A DNA stretch of 64,000 nucleotides from Corella eumyota (Eukaryota; Chordata; Ascidiacea; Phlebobranchia; Corellidae). A program made the translations under genes and the position numbers. The stretch is taken from assembly GCA_963082875.1 (NCBI GenBank), contig OY720100.1, positions 12,672,591-12,736,590 on the forward strand. Direction: 5' to 3'. Below, in pieces: positions 35,640 through 49,200 of the stretch; positions within the stretch are counted from its first letter, which is position 1, and each line of letters starts with the position of its first letter. The notes under the pieces were generated by a model. The model did not search any database, was not told the DNA's origin, and saw only the letters and a program-made list of their open reading frames with translations.

Positions 35640-36380
35640 ATAGATTCGTAGGTTTTGTTTTTGCCTTTACGAGATACAGTTTGAGAGTTTTTTTTGCATG
35701 CATCTTAGATACAGGTTAGTCAATAATATTACTTCGAATTCTTTTTTAAATGAAGCATGAAGTTGTAAAAACTATTTAGTAGTTAGGTCAAGTAATATTG
35801 ATAGATTGAAAAGATTTCTTAAGACTAAGCTAAAGTGCTAAGGTCATGACTAGACCAATTTTTAATTTAGTATTTTTTTTTGCCAAAATGCAGAATGTGT
35901 AAGAAAGTATGTAGCTGCACAACCTCCACAAGATGACACTGCTGAGTCGTTTTTGTATATGGTTTCACAGAACGCTTTCAACACGGTCCGGTAGTGTGGC
36001 GAACCGGTCATGGAAGGCTGTATTAAAAAACTTTTTACTCTTTTATCTAGCCACAACCAATTTGTAAGCTATTACAAATATGTATATGTATATATATATT
36101 AAGTTTAAAAGCATTTGTTTTTAAAATATTAAAAATAAAACAAAAATATTTTAAACTATTTTTACATGCAACCCAAGTCAATAAATTATTTGACTGTGAC
36201 CACTTGGAGTAATGACCACCCCACCAAGTGTTGGGGTCTTGCTTAATGTTATCAACAATCGAGGTAAAAACAAAGTTTCAAAACATAAAATTCCATCTAT
36301 TGCTACGTTTGCTACGTTTCTCAATATCTTCAAACCATTAAAACATACGGCAACTACGAATGATATTGAAATTTCGCCTA
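35640..36380 (+). pseudogene. Relic of phosphatase D2 exons downstream of R4
   Basis: Same order and state as the R2 relic: exon 25 end (about 35695-35714), AECVRKYVAAQ exon (35888-35970), GCIKK exon (36010-36065), SINHLTLTTWS-like exon (36170-36262) and last exon (36315-36365). Open frames are not kept. Confidence 0.85.
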
Positions 36381-37298
36381 CTGGATAGAATATAAAAGTT
36401 ATAAAAGCTTGTTAGATATAAACTGTGCTCGACAAACCTAATTATTATTTGTTGGAAAAACTTGAAATTGAGAAATTTGCTACACAAAACTTTACACTGT
36501 ACTGTTGAGTGATTGATATGTATATACTTATTTAAAAGTTAAAACAAGCAAACGCAAAAGTAACTTTTATGTTATAAAGTCTGTACACCTATTTTTTTAC
36601 TCTAAGTGAATGATTATTTTTGCCAAATAATTTGTATTTAATTTTAGATGATGTTGTTTTTGTGTATTTTTATTATAGTATATCATTTTATTATGTGTAA
36701 ACTATACTTCTATTTTATGTGTTGTTTATATTAAAATTCATAAATTTTATAAATTAAGTTTTAGCCTACACACTATAACAAAAGTGTTAACATTATGTAC
36801 GGCTATGTTGTTTCTGCGTTAAAGTTAAGAAAAATTTAGGTATATTGTTTTTTAAGTTAGTAGTTCATGGTTTACTGTAAATTAAGTATATATTGGTAAA
36901 GGAATTTTTGCCTTAATGGATCACATTAAAATCATACAAACATTACTTAATACTATTTTAGTTGGGAAATCATGGAAATATAAAATTTTAGATATTAAGA
37001 AGATGTCTTTGTTAAAAATAAAATTAAAATTTGGCTCGTTCTTATTAAAATCTTTTTCAGGTAAAAAAACAAGTGTCATACAACAAATATAAGTCAAAAG
37101 TATTTTCACAATTCCAAGTATTTACGTGTTGTTTTTCTTTCTTACCGCTTCATCGTTATGCTGAATCATAAGAGGAAATTGTTAAGCTAATATATAAATA
37201 TGCCTAGACTGTGAGTAGGTGTTTATGCTTATACTTTGATTACTTGATTTCTTTTGTTCAAGTTTTTTATAGATATAGCGTAGGTAGGCTATACGTTA
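36381..37298. promoter_or_regulatory. R4-R5 spacer and R5 upstream region
   Basis: AT-rich non-coding DNA similar to the spacers before R2 and R3, with TATATAAATA at 37191-37200, about 100 bases before the R5 ATG. No gene is seen. Confidence 0.5.
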
Positions 37299-40200
37299 AT
37301 GCAATATAAGAAAATGTCCCATGAAAGTTTTTGGATTTATACAATATTAATTGTTTTATGTATTTCAACTTCAAGTGACGGAAGTAATATATTAACGTAA
37401 AAGTAATTAATATTATTAAGTCATTTCCTATTTGATAAAGTTTTTTTTACCCATAATTTGGTATACTACTTTTGTTTTTATCATGTTAATTTTTCATTAA
37501 TTGCTAAAAATAAATTTAATGTGTAAGTAAGTCTATCTACGTGAATTCCGTGATCTCTACCGTTACTATGGTGTAGGGTTTAATATAAGTATAAGCAGTA
37601 AGTAATTGTGTAATTTACAAAGCCAAAAATCTATTGACAATAAATCTAACCTAAAATCGCTACTTCAACTGAAAAGAAAAAGTAATAAATACAATATAAT
37701 AATATCGATTGGGGGAATTTTTATATTTTTAAATCACGTGGACTTGTCTAAAATCAACTTAGTTTTGTTCTTTTAATCGGAAAAATTTAATCGGAAAATG
37801 TTGATGAAAGCTTAATATATTGGTATTATTTATGCAAAAATATATATGTTTACTTAGCGTGCAATGACAGTTTAATTGGAATTGGAGATACTGTATACAG
37901 TTTATCAGACAATCGAGTTAACGTGGAAAATGCCAAGAATTTTTGTCAGGAAAATGGCGGAAATTTGGCTTCAATTCGAGATCAACAAACAAATGATTTG
38001 ATTATCAGTCTTATTAACAACAAATACAGAAATGGTAAAACTGTAGTTCAAATGTATGTAAATTTATAATTTTGTAAAAAATAAATGGATCATCAATACA
38101 TTACAAAGGATGGGCACTATGTAAAAGGTGGAGTACAGAATGCGGAGTGCCGAGTATTATTTTTTTTAATAAAATGACGTCATAACCCCTTTGTGCCACA
38201 TTTTTATTGCCCCAATCTTAAAGTAAATTCAATTTGCAATCGATTGATACTAACTAAAAGTTGGCACAAAGGGGATAAAGGGGTCAACGGGAGCAATATT
38301 TGTCGAAAATACGTATTTCGATTATCAGTGTTTGAGCGGAAATGACGTCATAACCCCTCTGTGCCACATTTTTATTGCCCCAATCTTAAAGTAAATTTAA
38401 TTTGCAATCGAATGATGCTAACTAAAAGTTGGCACAAAGGGGATAAAGGGGTCAACGGGAGCAATATTCGACGAAAATACGTATTTCGATTATCAGTTTT
38501 TGAGCGGAAATGACGTCATAACCCCTCTGTGCCACATTTTTATTGCCCCAATCTTAAAGTAAATTTAATTTTCAATCGAATGATGCTAACTAAAAGTTGG
38601 CACAAAGGGGATAAAGGGGTCAACGGGAGCAATATTTGACAAAAATACGTATTTCGATTATCAGTGTTTGAGCGGAAATGACGTCATAACCCCTCTGTGC
38701 CACATTTTTATTGCCCCAATCTTAAAGTAAATTCAATTTGCAATCGAATGATGCTAACTAAAAGTTGGCACAAAGGGGATAAAGGGGTCAACGGGAGCAA
38801 AATTTGACAAAAATACGTATTTCGATTATCAGTTTTTGAGCGGAAATGACGTTATAACCCCTCTGTGCCACATTTTTATTGCCCCAATCTTAAAGTAAAT
38901 TCAATTTGCGATTGATTAATACTAACTAAAAGTTGGCACAAAGGGGATAAAGGGGTCAACGGGAGCAATATTTGACGAAAATACGTATTTCGATTATCAG
39001 TGTTTGAGCGGAAATGACGTCATAACCCCTCTGTGCCATATTTTTATTGCCCCAATCTTAAAGTAAATTCAATTTACAATCGAATGATGCTAACTAAAAG
39101 TTGACACAAAGGGGATAAAGGGGTCAACGGGAGCAATATTTGACAAAAATACCTATTTCGATTATCAGTTTTTGAGCGGAAATGACGTCATAACCCCTCT
39201 GTGCCACATTTTTATTGCCCCAATCTTAAAGTAAATTTAATTTGCAATTGAATGATGCTAACTAAAAGTTGGCACAAAGGGGATAAAGGGGCAACGGGAG
39301 CAATATTTGACAAAAATACGTATTTCGATTATCAGTTTTTGAGCGGAAATGACGTCATAACCCCTCTGTGCCACATTTTTATTGCCCCAATCTTAAAGTA
39401 AATTTAATTTGCAATCGAATGATACTAACTAGAAGTTGACACAAAGGGGATAAAGGGGTCAACGGGAGCAATTTTTGACGAAATTACTCAGCAGATTTTT
39501 ATATTTCGTTAACCGACCTTGGACGAAAATGGACACATTGTTATGGCGAGCCTAACCTTTTTCAGGACTGGGTTTGGCCTTCGAAAACACCTAAAATTTA
39601 ACAAAACATTTAACCCGATGTTTTCACAAACCAAACGTTATTACAAATACACAACTAAAATATTTTCCAAAAAAGTATACATTTTGCATTAATATTTTTT
39701 AACTGTATTGGTCATACAATTTCTTAATAGATATGGCAAAGAACCTGCTGGGCACGCAATAGGAGGATTGCTCCCGTTGACCCTTTATCCCCTTTGTGCC
39801 AACTTTTAGTTAGCATCATTCGATTGCAAATTGAATTTACTTTAAGATTGGGGCAATAAAAATGTGGCACAGAGAGGTTATGACGTCATTTCCGCTCAAA
39901 AACTGATAATCGAAATACATATTTTCGTCAAATATTGCTCCCGTTGACCCCTTTATCCCTATTGTGCCAACTTTTAGTTAGCATCATTCGATTGCAAATT
40001 GAATTTACTTTAAGATTGGGGCAATAAAAATGTGGCACAAAGGGGTTATGACGTCATTTCCGCTCAAAAACTGATAATTGAAGGACATATTTTTGTCAAA
40101 TATTGCTCCCGTTGACCCCTTTATCCCCTTTGTGCCAACTTCTAGTTAGTATCATTCGATTGCAAATTAAATTTACTTTAAGATTAGGGCAATAAAAATG

Positions 40201-43200
40201 TGGCACAAAGGGGTTATGACGTCATTTCCGCTCACAAACTGATAATCAAAATACGTATTTTTGTCAAATATTGCTCCCGTTGACCCCTTTATCCCCTTTG
40301 TGCCAATTTTTAGTTAGCATCATTCGATTGAAAATTAAATTTACTTTAAGATTGGGGCAATAAAAATGTGGCACAGAGGGGTTATGACGTCATTTCCGCT
40401 CAAAAACTGATAATCGAAATACGTATTTTCCTCAAATATTGCTCCCGTTGACCCCTTTATCCCCCTTTTGTGCCAACATTTAGTTAGCATCATTCGATTG
40501 CAAATTAAATTTACTTTAAGATTGGGGCAATAAAAATGTGGCACAGAGGGGTTATGACGTCATTTCCGCTCAAAAACTGATAATCAAAATACGTATTTTT
40601 GTCAAATATTGCTCCCGTTGACCCCTTTATCCCCTTTGTGCCAACTTTTAGTTAGCATCATTCGATTGCAAATTAAATTTACTTTAAGATTGGGGCAATA
40701 AAAATGTGGCAGAAAGGGGTTATGGCGTCATTTCCGCTCAAAAACTGATAATCGAAATACGTATTTTCGTCAAATATTGCTCCCGTTGACCCCTTTATCC
40801 CCTTTGTGTCAACTTTTAGTTAGCATCATTCGATTGTAAATTGAATTTACTTTAAGATTGGGGCAATAAAAATGTGGCACAAAGGGGTTATGACGTCATT
40901 TCCGCTCAAACACTGATAATCGAAATACGTATTTTTGTCAAATATTGCTCCCGTTGACCCCTTTATCCCCTTTGTGCCAATTTTTAGTTAGCATCATTCG
41001 ATTGAAAATTAAATTTACTTTAAGATTGGGGCAATAAAAATGTGGCACAGAGGGGTTATGACGTCATTTCCGCTCAAAAACTGATAATCGAAATACGTAT
41101 TTTCGTCAAATATTGCTCCCGTTGACCCCTTTATCCCCCTTTTGTGCCAACATTTAGTTAGCATCATTCGATTGCAAATTAAATTTACTTTAAGATTGGG
41201 GCAATAAAAATGTGGCACAGAGGGGTTATGACGTCATTTCCGCTCAAAAACTGATAATCAAAATACGTATTTTTGTCAAATATTGCTCCCGTTGACCCCT
41301 TTATCCCCTTTGTGCCAACTTTTAGTTAGCATCATTCGATTGCAAATTAAATTTACTTTAAGATTGGGGCAATAAAAATGTGGCAGAAAGGGGTTATGGC
41401 GTCATTTCCGCTCAAAAACTGATAATCGAAATACGTATTTTCGTCAAATATTGCTCCCGTTGACCCCTTTATCCCCTTTGTGTCAACTTTTAGTTAGCAT
41501 CATTCGATTGTAAATTGAATTTACTTTAAGATTGGGGCAATAAAAATGTGGCACAAAGGGGTTATGACGTCATTTCCGCTCAAACACTGATAATCGAAAT
41601 ATGTATTTTCGTCAAATATTGCTCCCGTTGACCCCTTTATCCCCTTTGTGCCAACTTTTAGTTAGTATTAATCAATCGCAAATTGAATTTACTTTAAGAT
41701 TGGGGCAATAAAAATGTGGCACAGAGGGGTTATGACGTCATTTCCGCTCAAAACTGATAATCGAAATACGTATTTTCGTCAAATATTGCTCCCGTTGACC
41801 CCTTTATCCCCTTTGTGCCAACTTTTAGTTAGTATCCTTCGATTGCAAATTAAATTTACTTTAAGATTGGGGCAATAAAAATGTGGCACAGAGGGGTTAT
41901 GACGTCATTTCCGCTCACAAACTGATAATCGAAATACGTATTTTCGTCGAATATTGCTCCCGTTGACCCCTTTATCCCCTTTATGCCAACTTTTAGTTAG
42001 CATCATTCAATTGCAAATTAAATTTACTTTAAGATTGGGGCAATAAAAATGTGGCACAGAGGGGTTATGACGTCATTTCCGCTCAAAAACTGATAATCGA
42101 AATACGTATTTTCGTCAAATATTGCTCCCGTTGACCCCTTTATCCCCTTTGTGCCAACTTTTAGTTAGCAAAATTCGATTGAAAATTGAATTTACTTTAA
42201 GATTGGGGCAATAAAAATGTGGCACAGAGGGGTTATGACGTCATTTCCGCTCAAAAACTTTTATAATAAGTCATAAACTGCTTCGAATGTTTTTTTACAT
42301 TTTGAATATCACGGTTGTTTTAATATTTATTTTATGCTATAAACACAATGAAATAATATTTTAATGACGTCCCCCACGCAGATCGTGACGTCATTAAAAA
42401 ATAAAACATTCCGCACTCTGCACATGCACTCCACCTTTTACATAGGCAAAAAATACTCCGCACTCCGCACAAGCACTCCACCTTTTACATAGGCCCCAAA
42501 GGATGTAGTACTTAAAAATAATGCCAATTTTGTACTAGCTGACGACCAATATCTACATTAAGTCTCAGTAACTTTGATTTCATATCTAATTTAAAATGTG
42601 GTCTATAAGTAAAATTAATATCATTTTCTACTGCTTAACATATATACATTATACTACTTAAAATTTTTCTTTAAATGTTTTTTGCATGGTTATTGCAATA
42701 CTTATTTTTGTACAATGACATAAATTTATTTTTATTAAAAGGGTTACAAAGAGTGTGGATATTTTACAAAAACGTAAGTGATCTAAATAATTATGGTCGA
42801 GGATACAGATATGCTTTATCACCTGAAGAAACAGATGGTTGGATGAGTGCTGGACGTTTGGGAGATATTGCTTATGTTGATCTTTATAAAAGGTTTACAT
42901 TATAACGTACTATCTATAAAGCATTAAAATTATTTTTTTAAGACTTATCCTAAAATGATCAAATATAAACATTATATATGTATATGGGCAATTCTCATTG
43001 GGAAAGTGTTTTTTAATAAAAAAAATTAACTTAAATTATTTGTTTAATTAACTTACCTGTTTCTTTGGTTTTGATATTTAAAGTTTAAATTTAAAAAAAT
43101 TTAGGCAAATAATTTTTTATAAGTGATTTTTTATTTAAAATGTACAAATTTTTTTGCACTTTTATGGCTATTTTAAGCAATAATTTTAAGTTAATATAAA

Positions 43201-46200
43201 AGTTACAAAACAGATTACAACAGATTTGTAATGTGTTAGTATAAGAGGTTTAAACATATGCTTAACATAAGTTAAACAACAAATTCTATTACAATTTAAA
43301 AATCAGCAATTTTTAAGTTTTTAACTTGTAAGAATATAGGTAATTCCGTTACCGAATTTACATAAAAAGTTTTATAACTTAAAATTTAATCAAATACAAC
43401 TTTTAATATTTTTAATTCTCTGATTTTAGTTGTTAAGTACTATAAATAAAAACTAAACTTTAATGTTCCTTATCAATTTTATCTACAATAATGGTAACGG
43501 AATTACGGGTAACGGAATTACATCATCAGAGATTTTGTAGAAATGCTTATTCTGCCTGGTTTAAGTGATTTAAAATAATATAATTATTTTTATAAGTAAA
43601 AAAATGAAATGGCATTGTAAGATAATATCCATTTTTTTAATTTTGTGAGAAGGTAGTTTTGAAATTTATAAATTAGTTTTATGGGTACATATATTACTAA
43701 ATAAAATTAAATAAAAATATTCATAGTTAACAAGTTGATTTTTAACTGATATTTGATATATTCAAACAATATTATAAGCTATTTTACCAACTAGACTTAT
43801 TGTTTTTGCATAATTATCTATTTTATTTAGGTGTAACAAACTGTTTCTGCGACATCAATTTTATTACTAATTTAGAGATTAGCGATTTAGAATTTTAAAC
43901 ATGTTATGTTTGTTTGTTAATTTTATTTTTGGAGTTTTGTTTGTAGTTTTTGTTAAAATGGTAGTTAGTTAGAGTTTTTAAAATTTGGTTTGTTTTGTTC
44001 TGTGTAAGAGTTTATTTTAAAAAAAACCTAGTAGTTTTTAGTTTTGTAATTCCGTTACCAAGATTTTTTAAAAAATTTTTTAGTTAGGTTTGTTTCTTAT
44101 TTTAACAGTACCTAAAACTATTTTTTTTAATTTTATCTGAAATTGAGTAAATTTAAGACTAAAGTTACATGCCAAAATTAGACAGTGTCTTTCTGTTACT
44201 TAAAGTGTAATTCCGTTACCAGGTTTTTTTAAGTTAATTTGTCAATAAATAAATATTTTTTAAACCCTAACTAAAAAAATTTGGTATCTTTTTGTTGCTT
44301 TCAATAAGGACAATTATTCACACATGTTTAATTTAAGTTAATTTTTATAAAATTCAGACGAATTGGGATTAAGTATTACCCAACTTTTTATATCTAATTT
44401 ATTGGCGTAATTCCGTTACCAAACATTTTTCAATTTTTAAGAAGCATAGAAGTTCAAACTGGACTTCTATGCTTATAAAAATTTAGAATGGCAATATATG
44501 GGTTGTTTTAACTTAAAAAATAATTTCAATTATATTAAAAAAAAAATTATAAGTTTGTAAACCACAGTAATTGTAATTCCGTTACCGAAGAATTGCCCAT
44601 ATACAAAATTTTAACCGGTTTGGTTTATTTTGTAATTTGTCAAAAAAACTTTAATTTTAGTTCAAGACCAGAATTTACACAACCTCTCACGTTTTGTCAA
44701 TATCAATTTACAAGATGGGGTATAACATTTGGGCCTAGACCTGCAAGTCCTGCTTGTGGCGATCACCCTGCTATTGGTAAATATGTGTTAAATTATATAG
44801 TAATTATGTATTTATGTGGTTATTTTATATATATACACAGTATTTTCAAAATAAACAATTTAAAATATAGAAAAAAAACATTTTAGTTGGTCATTAAACG
44901 TTTGGTTGCTATTAAATTAAACAATAAATTTAACTTGTATATATGATTATATATTATATATAAACAGGACAGACTGTTTTTGACTTTCAATTTTTTGGAT
45001 CTCGAAATAATGTTAGTTCGTTGGTAAGATATCTTTTAAATAGAGATAGTCAACCTTTTTCCACCAAGTTAACTGCAACTGATGATTCAAGTCTTGGCAT
45101 TGAAGGATTTGTAAACTTAATTGGCACTATATATGTTCCAGGTAATAAAACTGTTTTAACTAATAAATTTTTTCTTACAATATTTCTTTGAGATTTTCTA
45201 AGCTACCATGTTCGGCACTGTGGTGTAGTGGTAAAAACACTTGCTACACCACATAGGGTCGTGGGCTGAGCCAGCACTTAATCAGCAACATAAGTATTGG
45301 GCAATTATAATTTATAATATTTCAAACTGCCACAGGCAACTCGAGACTGGATCGGGGTAACAGTTGTTACTTAATGTTTAGGTTGTGCATTCGACCTTCT
45401 CACGATAAGAATAAAGATATATAAAAAAATATATATATATTTTAATAATTTTGAGGTTGGTTTGATAGTTTTACATGTATTGGCTATTTATTTTAAATTA
45501 ATTTTTAGTCTTAAATCTATCAAATGCTAATAATTTTATTAGAAATATATTTGAAAATGTTGTTTGCCTAAATAGAATATATATGAAATAAACAAATGGT
45601 TTAATTTTGATATATATGTACTGTTTTTCAGTATGATTTATATTTTGGATAAAAGGGATTTATATATTGTTTTTCTTTAAAACAGTTAAATTAGGTTTTA
45701 ACAAAAAAAATTATACTTTTATTAAAATCGACCCATTTCTTCAACACTTTTTTACATTGTAGATGTGCCAGAAAATGTAATAATTGGAGCAAAATATTCA
45801 AATAACAACTGGGTTTGGTCTGATCAAACTCCAGTTAACTTCTTTACATTACCACAAACTCCTTCTAATTTGTGCACAGCATTTCATTATCAAAATGGTT
45901 TTTGGAATTTAATACAAATTAACTGTACAGAAACATACAACTTTGCCTGCCAATATCAGTGTAAACTTGCCTTAAAAACTACATTACAATAATAACTAAA
46001 TTTTTTTCACTTATATGTTATTACAATTGTATATATACTTTAAATACTTAACCACTTTGCATGTTATCATCACTTGTTTTTAATATTTAGTAACCACACA
46101 AGCTTGCCCTGTACAATGTGATGGTAACTCTGTTAATGTAACCTGGAGTACAAATTTATTACCACTTCAATCAAACTACTCTAACTTAAACTTAACTACC

Positions 46201-49200
46201 CAGGTAAAAGAATAACAATTTAATTTGTTAAATTTGGTAAACTAAAAAAGTCTAAGCAGACTTAAATTTTTTTTCTAGGTGGATATTTTGTTATCTGGAT
46301 TACAAAGTCCCATATTATCAAATCTTTACATTTATAATCAATCTTATGCTGTTGTTAATGGCCTAACACATAGAACAACCTACATAGCAAAGGTAAAACA
46401 AGTAGTTTTTATAGAAAAGAGCTATATCTTCTTAATCTAAATATTAAGGTTTCAAACAAATAGGTTTTTAATATGGAAAATTTCAAAAACTTGAAATTGT
46501 TTTAACATTTAGGATAATGCACAAAATTAATTTTTTTTAAAATTGTCAGGTAATAACTACCGGCAGCCTGGTGGGTGGTCAAAACACTTATTAGGGGTTT
46601 AATCCCCATTATTAGGGGTTTAATCTTATTTGGGGTTTAATACCCAGTAATCTCATGCTGTAGCACCTTTGAGTAAGGGCCTATAAACGGTATAAACTCA
46701 TGCTGAGCCAGCACTTAAATGGCAGCGTAATTATCAGGCAATTATATTTTATATTATCCCAAACTGCTAAAGGCAACTCGAGACTGGGTTGGAGTAACTG
46801 GGGTTACTTTATGTTTTCGAGGATAAAGATATATACAAAAAAAAAACTTTTATTTTAAACTTTCTTATATTAGGTAACAGTAATTCTTGGTAATTGTGGT
46901 AATCAATCAGTAACATCAAATTCAAGTGTTACAACCAGTTTTGGAATTCCTGATGTCATAACTTCATCTTATGTTGATTCAACTCAACCTAATTGTATTA
47001 TTAAGTGGCCAATACCAACTAGTTATGTGGATGACATTATTTTATATGAGGTTAAATTTTTTTTTTATTGATTCATTTGTGAATTTCCAGGCTTATTACT
47101 TAGTTACCAACTAATTGTTTAGGCAAAAAGTAAGTAATTTACTTAATTATGCAATATGAAAGCAGTAAGTACTAAGTTAGGGTCATATGAACTAATTTAA
47201 GTGCTTTAACTACTATACTTGTTATGTTGTTTACAAAATAAGTTAATCTTAGATATATATAAGAAAAAATATCATTTTTATGTTTGGTTTAGATTGAAGG
47301 CCAAAGCATTTTAAATACATCATCAGTCAATACAAATACAGTAAATAACACAACTGTATCATTGATTACCATCAATTCAAGCTCATTAACTTTAATGGAA
47401 AATGAATACTTCATGGAAATACCTTTAGATGTTCATAATTACAACAAAACTGTTACATTTAGGGTAATGTATTTTAATTCAGGTTAAAATATTTTTTAAA
47501 AATACAATTTGTAAATGATTTTATTTTGTATAAACTGTTGTTTCAGATAAGAGCAAAATCTTGTGAGGGTTTTGGAGAATGGGAGAATGTAAATGGAACT
47601 TGTGTTTCACCAATTGAAATAATAGAACCAGGTAAAAACATTGTTTGGTATATGCATGTAATAAAGTTTAATGAACTTTGTGCTAGTCTAAGTCATGTTA
47701 ATCATTCCATTATTTTAAAATAAAATTCTGGGTTTTAAATTTAAAATTTTATTGGGCAGACATTAATTTTTCTAATATTTTTTTATTTCTAATAGACAAA
47801 TAAAAGGTATATATCAAAAGTTACTGGCAGTGTGGTGTAGTGGTAAGAACTCTTGCTACACCACACATGAGGTCGTGGGTTCAATCCCCAGTGATCTCAT
47901 GCTGTAGCGCCCTTGAGTAAGGCGCTATAAACGGTATGAACTCCTTCTGAGCCAGCACTTAAACAGCAGCATAATTACCACGCAATTATAGTCTCTATAA
48001 TATCCCAAACTGCCACAGGCAACTCAAGACTGGGTCGGAGTAACTTATGTTACTCTATGTTCAAGTCGCGCATTCGACTTTTCCACATCGAGGATAAAGA
48101 TATATACAAAAAAAAAAAAGTTACATCTTCTTTTTGTTAATAAATGAGTTACTCTTGGCCAAAAAAATAAAAAAAAAACATTTTTTTTATTAAATTTTTC
48201 ATATTAAGGAACTGGTGGGGGAAGTGGTAATGGAACTGGTGGCCAAACTGGTACAACTGGTGTGCCAATTGCAGCTATCATTGGTCCAGTCGTTGGTGTT
48301 TTTGTAATAATAGTTATCATCTTGGTTATTATTTTTATGAAAAAAAGAAGGTAAAAAAATGTGAAAATGCATGATTACAAAAAACTATTTCTAAATTCTT
48401 GTAATAATCCTGAGCTTGTTGGTAACCCAAGTTTAATTTTTTGTTAATATAAATTTTATATTCTAGTGAACAAACCTGTTGTATACCATACATATCTATT
48501 TAATTAAATAAATACTAACTTAATATTTTAATTTTAGAAATGGAGATAGCAAGTTTTTACTAAAACCAATTGGTAAGTCCTTTTTTAAAGTGGTATTTTT
48601 CAGCCTAAACACAGGGTTGCATTTGTTACCTGGTCCAATCTTAAGTTGTTGTATCGGTTATGAATATTAATGACCATACTACCTGATAACTAATCTGGTA
48701 TTTTCCACATTTTTACCTGACAGGAAATGCAGTTGTGAAAAATCATGATACCGACCAAACTAATGATTTATCACCAGCGCCACAAGCAACTACTGCAACT
48801 GTAAGTTATTAGTTTTTGTTTCAATAAAAAAAATTAAAAATAATTTATTCGTTTGCTTTTGTCAGTTGTTTGCTTTTAACAATGCCCTAAAAAACCTAAC
48901 ACACATAACTGTTTTTGGGGTAAGTCAACAAAATTTAATTTTAAATTAATTTTTTATGGGTTTAAAGTTTTTAAATTTTTATTTTTTGTATATATCTTTA
49001 TCTTTAATGTGGGAAGGTCCAATGCGCAAAGGTCTAATGCGTGAACTAAACATAAACTACCTCAGTTACTCTGACTGAGCCTTGAGTTGCCTGTGGCATT
49101 TTGGGATATTATAGATTATAATTGCCCAGTATTATGCTGCTGATTAAGTGCTGGCTTGACAGGAGTTTATACCATTTATAGCCCTTCACTAAAGGGCGCT

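Larger units (their letters stand above)
38112..42496. mobile_element. hAT-like element in R5 intron 2 carrying opposed 168-bp repeat arrays
   Basis: The left end is GGGCACTATGTAAAAGG. The right end read on the other strand is GGGCCTATGTAAAAGG followed by TGGAGTGC. A perfect 8-bp duplication CAAAGGAT flanks it (38104-38111, 42497-42504), and the empty site is present in R2 (7146-7157) and R3 (ACAAAGGATGTAGTAC). A second copy of the end sequence lies just inside the right end (about 42405-42453). The interior is almost wholly two arrays of one repeat in opposite orientation around a 282-bp centre. There is no transposase, so the element is non-autonomous. Confidence 0.85.

Noticed and set aside
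40341-41218. Two nearly identical 67-aa minus frames (40341-40544, 41015-41218)
   Set aside because: They lie inside the 168-bp repeat and recur because of the 674-base higher-order period; not genes.
38173-42257. Regular repeats that could suggest a CRISPR array
   Set aside because: The whole 168-bp unit repeats, with no unique spacers, in eukaryotic intron DNA inside a transposon.
47826-47900. tRNA-like sequence with A and B boxes
   Set aside because: It is the head of a SINE with a family tail and target duplication, and other copies are nearby; not a functional tRNA gene.
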